This document shows, in pieces, positions 1 through 8,041 of a DNA stretch of 64,000 nt. This DNA comes from SZUA-100 sp965248135 (GTDB lineage: Bacteria > Pseudomonadota > Alphaproteobacteria > Rhizobiales > Rhizobiaceae), in the NCBI GenBank assembly GCA_965248135.1, contig CBDFIN010000012.1:1054001-1118000 (forward strand), given 5' to 3'. A model generated the notes under the pieces. The model had not been told where the DNA came from, did not search any database, and saw only the letters and a program-made list of their open reading frames with translations. Within the stretch, counting starts at the first letter, position 1. Every line of letters starts with the position of its first letter. A program made the position numbers and the translations under genes.

Positions 1-14
1 CCACGGCAGATCTG

Positions 15-1871
15 ATGGAGGTAAAAAGGCTCAGGGAAACCGTTATCAACCAGATCGCTGCCGGTGAGGTGATCGAGCGGCCAGCGAGTGTGGTCAAGGA
101 GCTGGTTGAAAACGCCATTGATTCAGGCGCTGACAGGATTGAGATTATTACCGCAGGTGGCGGAAAATCGTTGATACGGGTGAGCGACAATGGCTGCGGC
201 ATGGGCCGCGATGATGTTGTTCTGGCGATTGAGCGCCACTGTACCTCAAAGCTGAGTGATGATTTGATGGATATCCGCTCGCTGGGGTTTCGCGGCGAGG
301 CGTTGCCTTCAATCGGCGCGGTTTCCCGTCTCAGCATCAAAACACGGCGAATGGGCGATGATGCCGGCTGGCAGGTCCGGGTTGATGGTGGCCACATCAC
401 CGGTCCTGGACCGGTGGCGCTTTCGGGTGGCACCACGGTTGAAGTCGCTGATCTATTTCATGCAACCCCGGCCAGACTGAAGTTTCTTAAAACCGAACGG
501 GCTGAATCAAACGCGATTACCGAAACCTTGAAACGCATTGTTGTTGCCTTCCCAAAAATCCGCTTCACCCTAAGCGGGCCGGATCGAACTGCTTTGGAGT
601 TTCCGGCGACCACCGGCGAACACGCTTCACTTGAGCGCATTGCCCAGGTACTGGGACAGGCATTCCTGGAAAATGCGCTGGAGATTGATGCGGTTCGAGA
701 AAACGTGCGTATTTCGGGTTACGCTGCACTGCCGACCTTTAATCGCGGCAATAGCCAGCACCAGTTTTTGTTCGTCAATGGCCGGCCGGTACGCGACAAA
801 TCGCTATACGGTGCCATTCGCGGCGCCTACGCGGATTTCCTGGCCCGCCATCGCCAGCCGGTGCTTGCCCTGTTTATCCAGCTCGATCCCCATTTGGTCG
901 ATGTCAATGTTCATCCGGCCAAAGCCGATGTGCGGTTTCGCGATCCGGGACTTGTGCGTGGGCTAATCGTCGGCGCTCTAAGGGAAGCTATTCATGCGGT
1001 TGGACACCGCGCCTCGACGCAGGGAGGCAAGGACATGATGCAGGCTTTCAAACAGAACCAAGAGCGCGCGCCGGAATTCCAGCATTCCGGCGGTGGTTTC
1101 AACCGTAATGGTGGTTTTTACCAACAGACCGGGAACGCCAATTATGACTGGCGCTCGTCGCCAAATCGGCCCAATGGCAGCGAAGCACCAATGGCCGATG
1201 GTTTTCGGGAAGAGGCCCAACCATCGCTTTCCGGCACACCTTGGCAATCTACCGACAATCGTGCCGGTGTTGAGGCCGCGCCGACTGTGGCTTTACCGCT
1301 AGGCGCTCCACGAGCGCAATTGCACCAAAACTACATCGTCTCCCAGACCGATGACGGTCTGGTCATTGTCGACCAGCATGCCGCCCATGAACGGCTTGTT
1401 TATGAAGCCATGAAGGAGGCACTTTACGCCACGCCGGTGGCGGGTCAATTGTTGTTGATACCCGAGGTAGTAGACCTGGCTGAGGAGGATGTGGACAGAT
1501 TGATGGACCTTGAGGCGCCGCTGGCACGCCTTGGCCTTAAGATAGAACGCTTTGGTGCCGGCGCCATTGCGGTGCGTGAAACGCCGGCGATTTTGGGTGA
1601 GGTCAATCCTCTTGGCCTGATAAAAGATCTGGCCGATGAAGTAGCGGAGTGGCGCTCGGCTGACGTGTTGAAGGAACGGCTCGATCAGGTGGCTGCAACC
1701 ATGGCCTGTCATGGTTCGGTGCGCTCCGGCCGCCGCTTGCTGCCCGGTGAAATGGATGCTCTTTTACGGCAAATGGAGGCAACACCGAATTCCGGCCAGT
1801 GCAATCACGGCCGACCCACCTATGTGGAATTGAAACTAAAAGATATTGAACGTCTGTTTGGCCGAAGGTAA
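15..1871 (+). CDS. mutL: DNA mismatch repair endonuclease MutL
   Basis: 618 aa, full length. MutL couples mismatch recognition by MutS to strand removal. The N-terminal GHKL ATPase shows ENAIDSGAD, DNGCGMG and SLGFRGEAL (about residues 30-95). A variable, Gln/Asn/Gly-rich linker follows (about 345-430), then the C-terminal dimerisation domain. That domain has DQHAAHERLVYE, which matches the DQHA(X)2E(X)4E metal-binding endonuclease motif, plus ACHGSVR and CNHGRPT. This MutL is therefore predicted to nick DNA itself, as in most bacteria without MutH and unlike E. coli. The ATG at 15 begins the conserved MEVKRL..IAAGEVIERP start. It is followed 33 bp later by a DUF2093 gene. Confidence 0.97.
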   Translation: MEVKRLRETVINQIAAGEVIERPASVVKELVENAIDSGADRIEIITAGGGKSLIRVSDNGCGMGRDDVVLAIERHCTSKLSDDLMDIRSLGFRGEALPSIGAVSRLSIKTRRMGDDAGWQVRVDGGHITGPGPVALSGGTTVEVADLFHATPARLKFLKTERAESNAITETLKRIVVAFPKIRFTLSGPDRTALEFPATTGEHASLERIAQVLGQAFLENALEIDAVRENVRISGYAALPTFNRGNSQHQFLFVNGRPVRDKSLYGAIRGAYADFLARHRQPVLALFIQLDPHLVDVNVHPAKADVRFRDPGLVRGLIVGALREAIHAVGHRASTQGGKDMMQAFKQNQERAPEFQHSGGGFNRNGGFYQQTGNANYDWRSSPNRPNGSEAPMADGFREEAQPSLSGTPWQSTDNRAGVEAAPTVALPLGAPRAQLHQNYIVSQTDDGLVIVDQHAAHERLVYEAMKEALYATPVAGQLLLIPEVVDLAEEDVDRLMDLEAPLARLGLKIERFGAGAIAVRETPAILGEVNPLGLIKDLADEVAEWRSADVLKERLDQVAATMACHGSVRSGRRLLPGEMDALLRQMEATPNSGQCNHGRPTYVELKLKDIERLFGRR

Positions 1872-1904
1872 AACCAGGCCAGCAATATTCTGATGGAAGT
1901 GTAA

Positions 1905-2123
1905 ATGATGAACCGTTTTGAAGGACCCGGCGGTGGCGAGGCAAAGATCCACTATCTTGATGCGGACTTTCAGGTTGTGACACCGGGAAGCCACGTGACA
2001 TGCGCCGTTTCGGGAAAGAAGATACCGCTTGATGAATTGAAATACTGGAGCGTGGCCCGCCAGGAAGCCTATGTCGACGCCGAAAACTCGCTGAAACGCG
2101 CATTAGAGACCGGCAAGGAATGA
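1905..2123 (+). CDS. DUF2093 family small protein
   Basis: 72 aa, no signal peptide or membrane segment. The sequence (MNRFEGPGGGEAKIHYLDADF...SGKKIPLDELKYWSVARQEAYVDAENSLKRAL) matches my recollection of DUF2093, a short alphaproteobacterial family of unknown function. It may fold as a small beta domain with a C-terminal helix. ATGs at 1905 and 1908 are both possible; a GGAAG lies just upstream. It lies downstream of mutL on the same strand and converges on lpxK. Function is not known. Confidence 0.8.
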   Translation: MMNRFEGPGGGEAKIHYLDADFQVVTPGSHVTCAVSGKKIPLDELKYWSVARQEAYVDAENSLKRALETGKE

Positions 2124-2144
2124 CGGCGTTGACCCGTCAGCTAT

Positions 2145-3176
2145 CTACCGTCTCTTTTGCCCCAGTTGACGCGATTTCGCTTGTCGAACGGCCTCTTTAA
2201 TAACTGACTTAATGATCCGCTCATTGTCGAATTGCAGTTCTATTTCGAATACCGATGCTCTCTGCGCAAGCTCTTTATGCCTGTTCCCTTGCCCGCCAAG
2301 CCTGACGGCATCTTTTGACGTGGTGATGATCTCGAGATCGTCGCGCTGCGCAGTCTGCAATATCTCTTCAACCTCTTCGCTACTCAACTGGTGATGATCG
2401 CCAAACCGGCGCTCCTGGCTGACCATGGCACTGGCCTTTCGCAAGGAGGTAAAGAATTTCTGTGGGTTGGCGATGCCGGCAAAGGCCAAAAATCGTCTTG
2501 ATTCCCACTGGCATGGTTCGACGGGGACTAGCTTTGCTTCAAATAGCGGCTTGGCCCGGCGAGCGGCTGCCCGTATCGCGCTGTCTGCAGCACTGTCTGC
2601 ACCAATTACCAGTATGGCGCTGGCATGAGCAAGCTGCGCCTCCAGATTAGCCCGCAACGGGCCGCCCGGCATGGCAAATCCATTGCCGATACCACGTTCT
2701 GAATCAATCACCACAAGGTTATAGTCTTTGTGCAGGGCGGGATTTTGAAAGCCGTCATCCATGATGATAATATCAACGCCTTGATCCTCCAGCAATCTGG
2801 CGCCCTTGACCCGGTCGGGCGAAACAACAGTCATACAACAGCGGGCAAGCAGCAACGGTTCGTCACCCACATCGCGCGCATTGTGATGTTCGTTGACAAC
2901 CGTCGGCGCGTTGACGTGTCCGCCATAGCCCCGCGACAGGAAACCAGGCTTCAGCCCCAGATTGGTGGCCACATTGGCAAGTGCTATTGCGGTCGGTGTC
3001 TTGCCGGCCCCGCCCGCCACCAGATTACCGACGCAAAGAACCGGAATTTTGGCAGAGTAGTGTGGTTTTGACGCCATCCTTTTTCCTGCCAGCCAGCCAT
3101 AAAACCATGATATCGGGGACAGGAATAACGCCGCTATGCTCTGCTCTTTCCACCAAAACGGTGGCGCCTCATTCAT
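2145..3176 (-). CDS. lpxK: Tetraacyldisaccharide 4'-kinase LpxK
   Basis: About 343 aa. LpxK phosphorylates the 4' position of the tetraacyldisaccharide-1-P lipid A precursor at the inner membrane. The P-loop GGAGKTPTAIALA follows the VGNLVAGGAGKTP segment (about residues 50-65), and DDGFQNPALHKDYNLVVID is the conserved DDGFQ block. A hydrophobic N-terminal segment (AALFLSPISWFYGWLAG) fits the membrane anchor. I take the ATG at 3176, which overlaps the waaA stop by 8 bp, rather than a longer start at 3200. The overlap indicates translational coupling to waaA in the lipid A/KDO operon. Confidence 0.94.
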   Translation of the reverse strand: MNEAPPFWWKEQSIAALFLSPISWFYGWLAGKRMASKPHYSAKIPVLCVGNLVAGGAGKTPTAIALANVATNLGLKPGFLSRGYGGHVNAPTVVNEHHNARDVGDEPLLLARCCMTVVSPDRVKGARLLEDQGVDIIIMDDGFQNPALHKDYNLVVIDSERGIGNGFAMPGGPLRANLEAQLAHASAILVIGADSAADSAIRAAARRAKPLFEAKLVPVEPCQWESRRFLAFAGIANPQKFFTSLRKASAMVSQERRFGDHHQLSSEEVEEILQTAQRDDLEIITTSKDAVRLGGQGNRHKELAQRASVFEIELQFDNERIIKSVIKEAVRQAKSRQLGQKRR

Positions 3177-4530
3177 CAAATCTATCCCGCTCGGAAGCAA
3201 TTGTCGCGTTCAATTTGTTGCCGGCAACATCTTGCAGCTTCAATTCCATGCGCAAGGGATTGATGTGATAGTCGAGTGCACGAAAAGTTCGTTCAAGGGC
3301 GCCGCGCAGACCTTCAATGGTGGCCTTGGCGGCTGCAATCATATTCTTGCGGTCATCTTCGCTACTAAGCAAATGCACAACATATTTAAATAGCATCTCC
3401 TCATCGCGCACCAACCGGACACCACCGTTCTCGATCAAGGTTTCATAGCTTGATCGAAAATTCTGGACATTGGGGCCCGATAGTATGGCCGTTCCCGTTA
3501 AGGCCGGTTCGATTGGATTTTGGCCGCCGGTCACGGTCAGCGATTTGCCGATAAAAGCGACCTCGCCCAGTGACAGGAACAATCTCATCTCACCGATAGT
3601 ATCGCCAAGATAGAAATCCATATCGGGAAGAATCGGATCACCCCTGCTTCTACGCGCCAGGTTAAGACCGTCGGCCTTCAGCAATTGCTCGACATCATCA
3701 CCACGTTGGGGATGTCTTGGAATCAGGATTGTCAACAATCCTGGATGGTAGGCCAAGACCTTCTTGTGGACATTGACAATTATCTGTTCTTCACCTGGAT
3801 GAGTGCTGACAGCAAGAAACACAGGTCGGACACCGATCTGTGTTTGTACAGTGGTCAGCGCCGTCTGGTCGACAGTTGGTAAATCTGTGTCAACCTTCAG
3901 ATTTCCGGAAACCGTAACCTTTTTGGCACCCAGTTCTTCAAACCGTCTGCCGTCGATATCGGACTGTGCCACCACATGGGCCAGGTTTTCAAACATTGCT
4001 TCCGCCAGCTGCGGATATTTGCGCCAGCGGCGATAAGAGCGATCGGAAAGACGTGCATTGACGAGAACCATCGGAATGCGCATTGCGCCCAGTTCCAGAA
4101 TTGTCATTGGCCAGATCTCGGATTCTGCAAAGATCGCCAGATCAGGTTTCCAGTGGCCCAAGAACCGCTTTATCAACGGTTTGATGTCGATTGGAACAAA
4201 CTGGTGAATAATCCTGTCCGACAAACGCTCGCCTGCAACCCTGGCCGAGGTTACCGTGCCGGTGGTCAGTAAAATCTTGATGCCCAGTCCTTCAAGCCGC
4301 TGCATCAATGGTAAAATGGCCATGAATTCGCCAACACTTGCGGCATGAAACCACACCAGAGGCCCTTTGGGACGTTGCTGGCTGGCATAGCCCAGCCGCT
4401 CACCACGCCGGGCGGGGTCTTCCTTGCCGGAGCGGGCGCGGTAACGCAGGAGCACACCGGAAAACGGATGGAGCAGTGTACCGGCGATGCGATAGGTTTT
4501 TAACGCGGCGCGGGCCCAGGTTTCACTCAT
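3169..4530 (-). CDS. waaA: 3-deoxy-D-manno-octulosonic acid transferase WaaA (KdtA)
   Basis: 453 aa. This glycosyltransferase family 30 enzyme transfers KDO from CMP-KDO to the lipid IVA precursor. Features seen are the N-terminal membrane-associated region, the WFHAASVGEFMAILPL block with the catalytic Glu, the FAESEIWPMTILE block, and a C-terminal nucleotide-sugar-binding half (GGQNPIEPALTGTAILSGP). Length is slightly above the E. coli enzyme (about 425 aa). It lies between DUF4170 and lpxK on the minus strand and overlaps lpxK by 8 bp. Adjacent lpxK and waaA form a coherent lipid A-core assembly unit. Confidence 0.95.
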   Translation of the reverse strand: MSETWARAALKTYRIAGTLLHPFSGVLLRYRARSGKEDPARRGERLGYASQQRPKGPLVWFHAASVGEFMAILPLMQRLEGLGIKILLTTGTVTSARVAGERLSDRIIHQFVPIDIKPLIKRFLGHWKPDLAIFAESEIWPMTILELGAMRIPMVLVNARLSDRSYRRWRKYPQLAEAMFENLAHVVAQSDIDGRRFEELGAKKVTVSGNLKVDTDLPTVDQTALTTVQTQIGVRPVFLAVSTHPGEEQIIVNVHKKVLAYHPGLLTILIPRHPQRGDDVEQLLKADGLNLARRSRGDPILPDMDFYLGDTIGEMRLFLSLGEVAFIGKSLTVTGGQNPIEPALTGTAILSGPNVQNFRSSYETLIENGGVRLVRDEEMLFKYVVHLLSSEDDRKNMIAAAKATIEGLRGALERTFRALDYHINPLRMELKLQDVAGNKLNATIASERDRFDE

Positions 4531-4563
4531 CTAAGCACCAATTCCATCTGAGTTTGGCTCGCG

Positions 4564-4797
4564 TCAAGCATCATGTTCCGGGTCAAGCAACCGGTGCAGA
4601 TGGACGATAAAATAGCGCATGTGGGCGTTATCAACGGTCGACTGGGCCTTGGCCCGCCAGACCGCACGAGCAGAGCCGTAATCCGGAAAAACACCGACAA
4701 GATCAACATTATCCAGATCACGGAAATCCGTTCCGTCCAAATCTTCCAATTCGCCACCGATAACCAGATGGAGTAATTGTTTGTTCTTTTGCGTCAT
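4564..4797 (-). CDS. DUF4170 family protein
   Basis: 77 aa, soluble. The sequence LLHLVIGGELEDL...DLVGVFPDYGSARAVWRAKAQSTVDNAHMRYFIVHLHRLLDPE is characteristic of DUF4170, a small alphaproteobacterial family that usually sits beside waaA. Function is unknown; the conserved position inside a lipid A operon suggests an envelope-related role, which is inference only. An overlapping frame (4527-4757) is a shadow of this gene. The gap to waaA is 33 bp, so co-transcription is likely. Confidence 0.85.
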   Translation of the reverse strand: MTQKNKQLLHLVIGGELEDLDGTDFRDLDNVDLVGVFPDYGSARAVWRAKAQSTVDNAHMRYFIVHLHRLLDPEHDA

Positions 4798-4913
4798 ATA
4801 GGCCCCGTCCTTTTGCAGCGCATGGCGATCGTTTTGATCAGCTACAACGCTGTATCCTTTTTCTTTCGCAAGTCTTCATCCCGAAACCGGTTCTCACTTA
4901 CGGGAAATATGCG

Positions 4914-5744
4914 TTATAGCTTATCCAGTCCGCTTTCAAGTCGCGCGGCATTGAGCATCGAGCAAAACAGCTCTCCGCGTGCGGCTACTAGCGTATTATG
5001 GGTGACAAGCGAACGATTATAGATAATTTCACGGCCATCCAGACCAGTAAACGACGCACCGGACTCCAACATGATCAGGTCGACGGCCGCAATATCCCAG
5101 TCACAGGCATTGGCCTTGGCAAATGCGCCATCCAGCGCACCACTGGCCACATTGGCCAACCGATAGGCAAGCGATGGTATGAATGAAACCCGCTCGGACT
5201 GCTGACCGGTGTATTCGACATGTCTTTTGACCATCGCTTGCGGTCCGGCGATCCGCAAGCGACCATTGCCAGCAGCCGGTGGTGCAATCCGATTACCGTT
5301 AAGCCAGGAGCCACCGCCGGTTGAGGCAATATAGCTCTCCTGCAAAACCGGACATTCAAGTACCGCGCAGACCGGTCTGCCATTGTGCACGACCGCGATG
5401 CTCACACACCATTTTTGCAGGCCTTGAATAAATCCCTTGGTGCCATCAACTGGATCGACAACAAATACCTTGTCGCACGATAATCGCCTGGCATTGTCTT
5501 CCGTTTCCTCCGACATCCAGCCATAGTTCGGTCTGGCGGTCATTAAGTGCTCGCGCAAATACCGATCAACCGCGTGGTCGGCTTCACTTACCGGTGAATC
5601 GCCCTCCTTGAGCCACACTTCAGGGTTGTTACCGAAATAGCCAAGTGCAATTTTGCCAGCTTGACGGGCGGCCTCGGCAATCAGCACAAGGTCCTCACGC
5701 TCCCCCGGCAATCCAGAATGATTAGCACTTTCACGAACCGGCAA
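4914..5744 (-). CDS. cysQ: Inositol monophosphatase family / 3'(2'),5'-bisphosphate nucleotidase CysQ-like
   Basis: 276 aa, metal-dependent phosphatase of the IMPase/CysQ family. Diagnostic motifs are VDPVDGTKGFIQG (metal site DPxDGT, about residue 95) and CDWDIAAVDLIMLESGA (WDxAA, about residue 210). SEADHAVDRYLREHL contributes the upstream acidic residues. CysQ enzymes hydrolyse PAP/PAPS and help sulfur assimilation; substrate choice against inositol phosphates cannot be decided from sequence. Its start overlaps the pmbA stop by 14 bp, so the two are probably translationally coupled. Confidence 0.87.
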   Translation of the reverse strand: MPVRESANHSGLPGEREDLVLIAEAARQAGKIALGYFGNNPEVWLKEGDSPVSEADHAVDRYLREHLMTARPNYGWMSEETEDNARRLSCDKVFVVDPVDGTKGFIQGLQKWCVSIAVVHNGRPVCAVLECPVLQESYIASTGGGSWLNGNRIAPPAAGNGRLRIAGPQAMVKRHVEYTGQQSERVSFIPSLAYRLANVASGALDGAFAKANACDWDIAAVDLIMLESGASFTGLDGREIIYNRSLVTHNTLVAARGELFCSMLNAARLESGLDKL

Positions 5745-7083
5745 TGGTCATTTCCTCAACTAGCAATGTGGGTGCATTGGTCCGGTAGCGATAGACAAGA
5801 TCATTGGCTGCAACAAGGCGGGCGAACATTTCTTCCAGTTTACCGGCAATTGTGATCCCGGAGACCGGAAAAGCCAGCTCTCCATTTTCGATCCAGAAAC
5901 CGGAAGCGCCTCGCGAATAGTCACCTGTCACCAGATTAACCCCCTGGCCAATCAGTTCGGTTACATATAGACCGTTTGCCGCCTGTCGCACCAGCTCTTG
6001 CGGCATCGCCTCGCCCGGTTGCAGGGCGAGATTGGTTGACCCCGGTGACAGGGTGCCGTCACCGCGGCGCGCTCTTCCGTTGGTTTTCAGACCGAGTTCA
6101 CTGGCCGATGCCCGATCGAGCAACCAGCTTTGCAGAACACCTTCATCAATCAGGATCATGGCGCCGGTGTCGACACCTTCGCCGTCAAACGGCCTGGAGG
6201 CCTGACCACGGGCGATATGAGGGTCGTCGGTAATGTTGATCTTGCTGGAAAATACCGCTTTGCCCAGTTTCTCATGCAAAAAGCTGGTACCCCGGGCAAT
6301 CGCCGCACCGTTTATCGCACCGGCCAGATGCCCGGCCAGCGAATTGGCAACCCTGGGATCAAAGATCACCGGCGCGCTGGTTGTTTCAACCTGTCTTGGA
6401 TGCAGTCGTTTCAGTGTGCGCGCTGCCGCCGAATCGCCTATTTCGGCGGCAGGCCGCAAATCTTCAAGATGGGTTTTGCTGTCATAATCATAATCGCGCT
6501 CCATTGTGTCTGCCGTGCCGGCGACCACGCTGATTGAGCGGGAGAAACGAGAGGCCAGATAATTACTGCAAAAACCATCACTGGTCGCCAATACCATGCC
6601 GGCCATTCCCCAACTGGCCGAAGCACCACCTGAATTGGTGATGCCCTTGTGCGCCAATGCAGTTTCTTCGCATTCAAGCGCCGTGCTTTCAAGTTCGCTG
6701 ACGGTTGGCACGGTGTGGTCGCAAAGGTCGAGCTGACGCGCCGAAGTGGCCAAAAGGTCGCCTGGCGCCAGCCCTGCATGGGGGTTTTCCGGCGAAACCC
6801 GGGCCATGGCAACCGCTCTTTCAGCCAATCGTTCGGGATCATCTGCCAGATTTGCTGACACAGATGCGGATCTTTGGCCGATAAAGACGCGCAAAGAATA
6901 CACATCACTTTCTGAACGGTCGGTTTCCTCAACCTTGCCCAGACGCACGTCGACATTCAATGATTGAGAGGTTGCGACGACGGCATCTGCGGCATCCGCT
7001 CCGGCCTTGCAAGCCGCATCGACCAACAAGGCAGCGCGCCCCTCCAGCGCGGCAGTGTCAATCAAAGGACTATCCAATGTCAT
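5731..7083 (-). CDS. pmbA: TldD/PmbA family metalloprotease-like protein (PmbA)
   Basis: 450 aa. TldD and PmbA (TldE) form a heterodimeric cytosolic protease that processes small modified peptides and helps degrade unfolded peptides. The protein has the family layout: an N-terminal domain (AACKAGADAADAVVATSQSLNVDVRLGKVEETDRSE), a central domain, and the glycine-rich C-terminal block NLVTGDYSRGASGFWIENGEL. It lacks the HExxxH zinc motif, which belongs to TldD, so it is the PmbA-type partner. It appears to be the first gene of the pmbA-cysQ-DUF4170-waaA-lpxK string on the minus strand. Confidence 0.92.
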   Translation of the reverse strand: MTLDSPLIDTAALEGRAALLVDAACKAGADAADAVVATSQSLNVDVRLGKVEETDRSESDVYSLRVFIGQRSASVSANLADDPERLAERAVAMARVSPENPHAGLAPGDLLATSARQLDLCDHTVPTVSELESTALECEETALAHKGITNSGGASASWGMAGMVLATSDGFCSNYLASRFSRSISVVAGTADTMERDYDYDSKTHLEDLRPAAEIGDSAAARTLKRLHPRQVETTSAPVIFDPRVANSLAGHLAGAINGAAIARGTSFLHEKLGKAVFSSKINITDDPHIARGQASRPFDGEGVDTGAMILIDEGVLQSWLLDRASASELGLKTNGRARRGDGTLSPGSTNLALQPGEAMPQELVRQAANGLYVTELIGQGVNLVTGDYSRGASGFWIENGELAFPVSGITIAGKLEEMFARLVAANDLVYRYRTNAPTLLVEEMTIAGS

Positions 7084-7160
7084 TGATAATTCCTGTTTTC
7101 AATGGAGGTCATAACAGCAATGCGAGGCCGCATTACCGGCCGGCCGATAAACCATCTAGT

Positions 7161-7862
7161 TTAGATTATCCTGACGCCAACCTGTTGACCCGAGAACGAG
7201 ATGAATTCATAGGCAAGTTCATGAAGTTCGACAAGCTCGATAAATGCTTTGTACTCATGCAGCTCAAAGCCGTGATAATTGAAGAACTCATCAAAAACGA
7301 TGATGGCACCGGGCGCCAGACGTCCGCCGATCAGATCAAAAACCTGTTTGGTCGAGCTGTAAATGTCGCAATCTATATGGACAAAACCAAACTGCCCATC
7401 ATGTTTTTCAAGAAATGCCGGCAGGGTTTGGTCAAACCAGCCGACAACGAGTTCAACATTTTTCTCCACCTCAGGCGGGTTGCCTTTCCGATTAAAGTTG
7501 GTTCTTGAATAGCGGTTGCCGGTCCAGTGTTCCGGCAGACCTTCGAAACTGTCGAACCCATAGACCTTTTCATCTGGACAATGGGAGGCGATACAATTGA
7601 TCGTCGTTCCTTTGTAAACACCGAACTCGGCAATCAGACCCGGCTGTCTCAATGTCAGGGCATATTCCATATGCATCAACCGTGAATTGCAGAACAAGGC
7701 TTCCGCCATCTGCTGTTCCACCATATCGGCGGATCTTATCACCGCCCGACGCATCAGTTCCTGGCGCAAATAGTCGGCCGAATGCGCCAGCGGAAACTGT
7801 GCCCGCCCGAGAGCGGAATCCTTGGCAAGCGACCTGACCAGATTTTTGAACAGCTGTTTCAT
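7161..7862 (-). CDS. TylF/MycF-type SAM-dependent O-methyltransferase-like protein
   Basis: About 233 aa from the ATG at 7862 (an in-frame GTG lies at 7871). The AEFGVYKGTTINCIA block is the SAM-binding glycine loop. YGFDSFEGLPEHWTG and GFVHIDCDIYSSTKQVFDLI are typical of the TylF/macrocin O-methyltransferase family, with acidic residues that bind a divalent metal in characterised members. Many chromosomal homologues act on unknown sugars, so the substrate here is not known. It has the same orientation as pmbA, separated by about 80 bp. I saw no strong Shine-Dalgarno for either start. Confidence 0.83.
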   Translation of the reverse strand: MKQLFKNLVRSLAKDSALGRAQFPLAHSADYLRQELMRRAVIRSADMVEQQMAEALFCNSRLMHMEYALTLRQPGLIAEFGVYKGTTINCIASHCPDEKVYGFDSFEGLPEHWTGNRYSRTNFNRKGNPPEVEKNVELVVGWFDQTLPAFLEKHDGQFGFVHIDCDIYSSTKQVFDLIGGRLAPGAIIVFDEFFNYHGFELHEYKAFIELVELHELAYEFISFSGQQVGVRII

Positions 7863-7990
7863 AGCAACCACGAACCGGCATTATCGCGGCAACCCATATC
7901 ACAGCACGAAGGCTATTCAAGCCAAAAGCTGCGGATTGGTGATTTCGATGGCTGTGGCGGCGTGATCCGGGGTAGATCACAAGATCAATG

Positions 7991-8019
7991 AAAAAGGACC
8001 GGCAAAATAGCCGATCCTG
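7991..8019 (-). terminator. Rho-independent terminator after the tadG-like gene
   Basis: On the minus strand, downstream of the stop at 8042, AGGATCGGC / GCCGGTCCT can pair around a short TATTTT loop and is followed by a run of T. This is an imperfect (one mismatch) but convincing intrinsic terminator for the TadG-like gene. Confidence 0.72.
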
Positions 8020-8041
8020 TCATGGCGATTTGCATTCGATA